Shown here in pieces: positions 14,289 to 17,081 of a stretch of 17,081 bases of DNA. The position numbers and the translations under genes were made by a program. Below the pieces are notes generated by a model. The model was not told the DNA's origin. It ran no database searches and saw only the letters and a list, made by a program, of their open reading frames with translations. Every line of letters starts with the position of its first letter. The first letter of the stretch is position 1. Source of the DNA: Promethearchaeota archaeon (GTDB lineage Archaea; Asgardarchaeota; Lokiarchaeia; Sigynarchaeales; SOKP01); NCBI GenBank assembly GCA_016839655.1, contig JAEOTW010000169.1:1-17081 (forward strand), written 5' to 3'.

Positions 14289-15410
14289 ATGACCGAAGCT
14301 GATTATTACGAAATTGTACGGCAAAAATTAGTTTTAGGACCTCTATATGCCCCAAAACATAAAAAAGTAATTGAGCTCTTAAAGATATTTTGGAATGAAG
14401 AGGAAATAAGAATTCTCTCCCATTTTGAAGGAACTGAAAAAGATATTACAGTAAGGGAGTTAGAAGAGAAAACAAGTATTCCAAAAGAAAAGATTAAAGA
14501 GATTCTTGAAAAAGTTAGAGAGAAGGGTACCATTGGGAAGCGAGGATCAAGATATTGTTTATTGCCTTTATTACCCGGAATATTTGAGAAATATTTTATT
14601 CGCTTAAATGATACTGAAGAAAAACTAAAAAAAGCAGCTGAAATTTATCGTTTTCTTTTTAAAAACTTTATCCCTCAATTTTTGAATGAAACAAATTTCA
14701 AACTTTTTCGTCCCTTACTTCCCGTTGAGGCAGAAGAAAAACTAATTGAAGTAGAGGAGTCATTTGACGTAGAATCAAAGGTTCTTTCCTATGAGTTGAT
14801 AAAAAGCTTAATTGATAAATATGATAAATTTTCTGTTATAGATTGTCAATGTCGTATAATTGGTGAATATACAGGAGAACCATGCTCGGTTGCGCCTTCT
14901 GAACTCGGTTGTTTCTTAGCAGGTGCTATTGCAGAAAGGAACATAAATAAAGGAAGACCTAGCTTATCAAAAGAAGAAGCCATTGAATTTCTTAAAAAGA
15001 CTGAGAAGGCAGGACTTGTTCATAACTGTATTATGGATTCCAGTGTCGAATCATCATTATTCGTTTGTAATTGTTGTAGTTGCCATTGTGGTACGTTAAT
15101 ATCATCAAAAAACCATCGGGAAAATGCAGTTCTTTCTTCAAATTTCATACCTATGATCAACCATGAACTATGTACTAAATGTGATATTTGTTTAAACAAA
15201 TGTCAAATGGGAGCTATCTACCATAAATGGGGAAATGAAGAAGATAAATCTGATGAAATGATGTATATAAAAGAAGAATTTTGTATAGGATGTGGAGTAT
15301 GCGCTGCAAATTGTCCAAATAATGCAATTAAATTAGTAAAAGTTAAAGATAATATCCCTAAAGAAAAATACCGAATAGGTAAGAGAACATTTTTGGAATT
15401 AATTTTATAA
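14289..15410 (+). CDS. winged-helix / cysteine-rich / 2[4Fe-4S] ferredoxin fusion protein
   Basis: A 373-residue cytoplasmic protein. Residues about 30-90 form a winged helix (IRILSHFEG, ITVRELEEKTSIPKEKI, wing KRGSRYC). The central domain has clustered cysteines: CQC at 186-188, Cys199, Cys208, Cys247 and CNCCSCHC at 260-267, around the family motif GLVHN. The C-terminus is a bacterial-type ferredoxin: CTKCDICLNKC (295-305) and CIGCGVCAANC (332-342), each with the CX2CX2CX3C pattern of a [4Fe-4S] cluster. A DNA-binding-like head joined to iron-sulphur sites suggests redox sensing or electron transfer coupled to regulation, but family members are poorly characterised. It follows glutamate dehydrogenase closely, so it may use or sense reducing equivalents from that step (inference). 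No membrane segment is seen. Confidence 0.88.
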   Translation: MTEADYYEIVRQKLVLGPLYAPKHKKVIELLKIFWNEEEIRILSHFEGTEKDITVRELEEKTSIPKEKIKEILEKVREKGTIGKRGSRYCLLPLLPGIFEKYFIRLNDTEEKLKKAAEIYRFLFKNFIPQFLNETNFKLFRPLLPVEAEEKLIEVEESFDVESKVLSYELIKSLIDKYDKFSVIDCQCRIIGEYTGEPCSVAPSELGCFLAGAIAERNINKGRPSLSKEEAIEFLKKTEKAGLVHNCIMDSSVESSLFVCNCCSCHCGTLISSKNHRENAVLSSNFIPMINHELCTKCDICLNKCQMGAIYHKWGNEEDKSDEMMYIKEEFCIGCGVCAANCPNNAIKLVKVKDNIPKEKYRIGKRTFLELIL

Positions 15411-15498
15411 ATTTTTTAGATGGTATGGTTAAAATATTCTAGTTAACAAGAAATATAAATTAAAAAATAGAAAATAAGATTTGAAATTTATTTAATTA

Positions 15499-15924
15499 TT
15501 ACCCAGAAAGATCTTCCAGAATCTCTCGCATTATACCATTTAAGTCGCCATAAGTGATTGCAGCTTGAATATCCCCATCAATTTGTAATTCTCCACTCAT
15601 ATAAGCACTAGTAGATTCCATCTGTCCAGATCCTAAACCTGCCCAAGTAGCTCCCGAAGCTTTCATGGTAGCGGATGGTTCTTCTGCTTCACCTTCACCG
15701 TAATCCACTGAACCTTCCCCAACTTTTACCCAATATTTATAATCCGCATCTGTATATTCAAATTGAACAACAATTTCCTCGATATCTTCTACTTCTTCTT
15801 TTAATTCATCATTCTCTCCTGCAAGTTGCTTTAAAGCTTCTGCTAATATTAAAGCATCAGAGGGTTTTCTCTCTCCTTCTCCATCCCTCAATTCTGCTAA
15901 TTTTTTTAATAATTCTGCATCCAT
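15499..15924 (-). CDS. SCP2 sterol-carrier-like lipid-binding protein
   Basis: A 141-residue, very acidic cytoplasmic protein. The N-terminal 45 residues are helical (LLKKLAELRDGEG, then a coiled-coil-like LAGENDELKEEVEDIEEI). From about residue 50 the SCP2 fold is recognisable: VVQFEYTDADYKYWVKVGEG, a strand ATMKAS, the helix TWAGLGSGQM, then AYMSGELQIDGDIQAAITYG. SCP2 domains bind lipids or acyl chains in a hydrophobic tunnel, and archaeal members are uncharacterised. The start ATG has GAGGT at 15936-15932. TATA-like sequences occur at about 15953-15962 and 15985-15996; the second gives the more usual spacing. It stands alone, tail to tail with the ferredoxin-fusion gene. Confidence 0.9.
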   Translation of the reverse strand: MDAELLKKLAELRDGEGERKPSDALILAEALKQLAGENDELKEEVEDIEEIVVQFEYTDADYKYWVKVGEGSVDYGEGEAEEPSATMKASGATWAGLGSGQMESTSAYMSGELQIDGDIQAAITYGDLNGIMREILEDLSG

Positions 15925-16054
15925 TTCTATTACCTCTCTTTTATCTCAATTCTTATATAAAAAAGATATTAAGATAAGTTTTGAATATATTAAAAGGTTT
16001 TATTTATAGCCTAAATTTGCTAAATTTGAACATTATTGTTCTTCTTCAAGATTA

Positions 16055-16963
16055 TTAATCTTTAATTTTAAGATTAAAAAATTGTATAGCATTATCCACT
16101 GTTTTTTCACTAACCAGCTTTTGAGAAACATTATGAGAATATGCAATAGCTGCAATGGAATATCTTACATTTGATGGAACATTAAATGGCCCTCGCTTAA
16201 AAGGATGTTGATAATAAGAATCTGTTTCAGTAACTAAAGATTCTAGAGGTGAAAGTCTAGTAGCTTTACGCCATCTATCAAAACCATAAGCGGAGCTAGG
16301 AACAGAGAGCATATAACCTTGATTTGGTAAACTTCTTCCATAATCATCAGGCCCAGAGAAACAATGCCATAGAACTCTTTTCGCATCGATTTTATATTCT
16401 TTTATAATAGCTAAAATTTCTTTGTTCACTCCGTCATTTTTGTTAAATCTGTGTTTTGGGTTCTGTCTATCAAATTCATGTTTTGCCGCATTTCTCACAT
16501 GCAAAAGATAAGGTTTCTCAAGATCCTTTGTTAATTCAAAAATTTGTTTAAGAACATTAACTTGTCTATTTCTCTTATCTAATGTTTTTGCATGATGAAA
16601 ATCAAGTCCAATTTCCCCAATTCCTAGATATTTATCGGGATTATTTAGAATGAAGTCTTTCCATTTTTCCCACTCGATATTGTACTTATCCTTTGGAGTA
16701 TATGTCACTGTCTGTGGTGCCCAACCGCATGTAAAACCGAAGTTTTTATCAAATTTCTTCTTGAAATCTAATGTTAAATTTAGGGTTTGGATATCAATGG
16801 TGCTTGTTATTAAATATTGCCCGCCCATTTTGAAATATGTAATATATTGTTCTTTATCAGATGGTAACTTATCATTTTTTGGTCGATTAAACGGCAAATG
16901 GCAATGTACATCAATAAATTTTAGCTCATCTTCTGGTTCGGGTAGATTAAATTTTTGTGGCAT
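16055..16963 (-). CDS. TatD-family metal-dependent hydrolase
   Basis: A 302-residue amidohydrolase-superfamily protein; the family includes the TatD 3'-5' DNase. The metal ligands of the TIM barrel are in order: DVHCHL with His20 and His22, IGEIGLDF with Glu117, LLHVR with His155, WHCFSG with His200 and TETDS with Asp248. All are intact, so the enzyme should be active. The sequence is longer than typical TatD (about 260 residues) through insertions near 25-40 (RPKNDKLPSDKEQY) and 160-180 (HEFDRQNPKHRFNKND). The substrate is unproven; nuclease or related phosphoesterase are the likely options. The start ATG has no strong ribosome site. It lies about 130 bp upstream of the SCP2 gene on the same strand. 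Confidence 0.93.
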   Translation of the reverse strand: MPQKFNLPEPEDELKFIDVHCHLPFNRPKNDKLPSDKEQYITYFKMGGQYLITSTIDIQTLNLTLDFKKKFDKNFGFTCGWAPQTVTYTPKDKYNIEWEKWKDFILNNPDKYLGIGEIGLDFHHAKTLDKRNRQVNVLKQIFELTKDLEKPYLLHVRNAAKHEFDRQNPKHRFNKNDGVNKEILAIIKEYKIDAKRVLWHCFSGPDDYGRSLPNQGYMLSVPSSAYGFDRWRKATRLSPLESLVTETDSYYQHPFKRGPFNVPSNVRYSIAAIAYSHNVSQKLVSEKTVDNAIQFFNLKIKD

Positions 16964-17008
16964 AATTTATCATGCTAGTGAATTCATTAATTTTTTAAAT
17001 TAATTCAA

Positions 17009-17017
17009 TTATAAAAT
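17009..17017 (+). promoter_or_regulatory. TATA-like box for the gene starting at the right edge
   Basis: TTATAAAAT, centred about 35 nt before the TTG start and upstream of an AAGGTGA ribosome site. Spacing fits an archaeal promoter with a short leader. The same 85-bp interval must also contain the promoter of the leftward TatD gene. Confidence 0.35.
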
Positions 17018-17047
17018 GTTTATATTAAAATTTAAGGTGACTTATGA

Positions 17048-17081
17048 TTGAAGTTTAAAGAAAAGATAAGAAAATATGAGA
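17048..17081 (+). CDS. start of an unidentified gene, truncated by the window edge
   Basis: A TTG at 17048 sits 7 nt after GGTGA (17036-17040), ideal ribosome-site spacing, and opens MKFKEKIRKYE to the window end. The nearby ATG at 17044 is too close to the site and stops after four codons. Only 11 residues are visible, so no product can be named. It would be divergent from the TatD-family gene. Confidence 0.4.
   Translation, partial: MKFKEKIRKYE

Noticed and set aside
15675..15977. Leu/His-rich plus-strand frame
   Set aside because: It is antisense to the SCP2 gene and its composition reflects the acidic codons on the other strand.
10216..16742. Further CCGAAG matches near 10216, 15654 and 16737
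   Set aside because: All lie inside coding regions, lack the second arm and the AAATCTAAAAAT tail, and are taken as chance.

Overview
The window looks like a piece of an Asgard archaeon genome, most likely Lokiarchaeia-like (Promethearchaeota). The DNA is very AT-rich and genes sit on both strands with archaeal start contexts (GAGGT/GGTGA Shine-Dalgarno-like sites, T-tract ends). The gene content mixes archaeal features (AlaX editing protein, archaeal GDH, orphan oligopeptide-binding protein, surface proteins with a PGYN-plus-TM C-terminus) with eukaryote-signature ones (a ubiquitin-like protein with a free GG end, a small-GTPase-like protein with a helical-repeat tail, a RING-like zinc domain, an SDS22-like LRR protein, an SCP2-like lipid carrier). 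The assignment rests on this gene mix, not on any search.

Region 1 (1-3812) is a surface/regulatory block. It holds the start of a secreted beta-helix-like protein (partial, minus), two paralogous surface proteins in opposite orientation (556-1212 minus, 2945-3607 plus), and between them a protein with tandemly duplicated winged-helix units. A 43-bp, ungapped element (inverted repeat of ACTTCGGA type followed by AAATCTAAAAAT) lies upstream of three of these genes. A fourth copy lies upstream of the ubiquitin-like gene, so a shared regulon is likely.

Region 2 (3813-6401) is the most interesting. A ubiquitin-like gene is read rightward and ends 5 bp from the end of a leftward gene set: a multi-pass membrane protein with a C-terminal eight-cysteine RING-like domain, a 62-65-residue two-TM protein, and a degenerate Arf/Ras-like GTPase with a TPR-like tail. 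The P-loop of the GTPase is only recovered if translation starts at a non-canonical ATT. Together they could form a membrane-linked ubiquitin-like/GTPase module, but no E1, E2 or deubiquitinase is present in the window.

Region 3 (6584-10340) carries envelope proteins: a sequon-rich secreted protein, a membrane-anchored family-5 solute-binding protein without its transporter, and a Trp-rich secreted protein. Region 4 (10586-17081) is mostly housekeeping or metabolic: AlaX-type tRNA editing protein, a 36-codon zinc-ribbon ORF and a possible structured RNA in an otherwise empty 535-bp gap, the LRR protein, glutamate dehydrogenase followed by a winged-helix/ferredoxin fusion, an SCP2 protein, a TatD-family hydrolase, and a probable gene start running off the right edge. 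No tRNA, rRNA, CRISPR array or transposase was seen.
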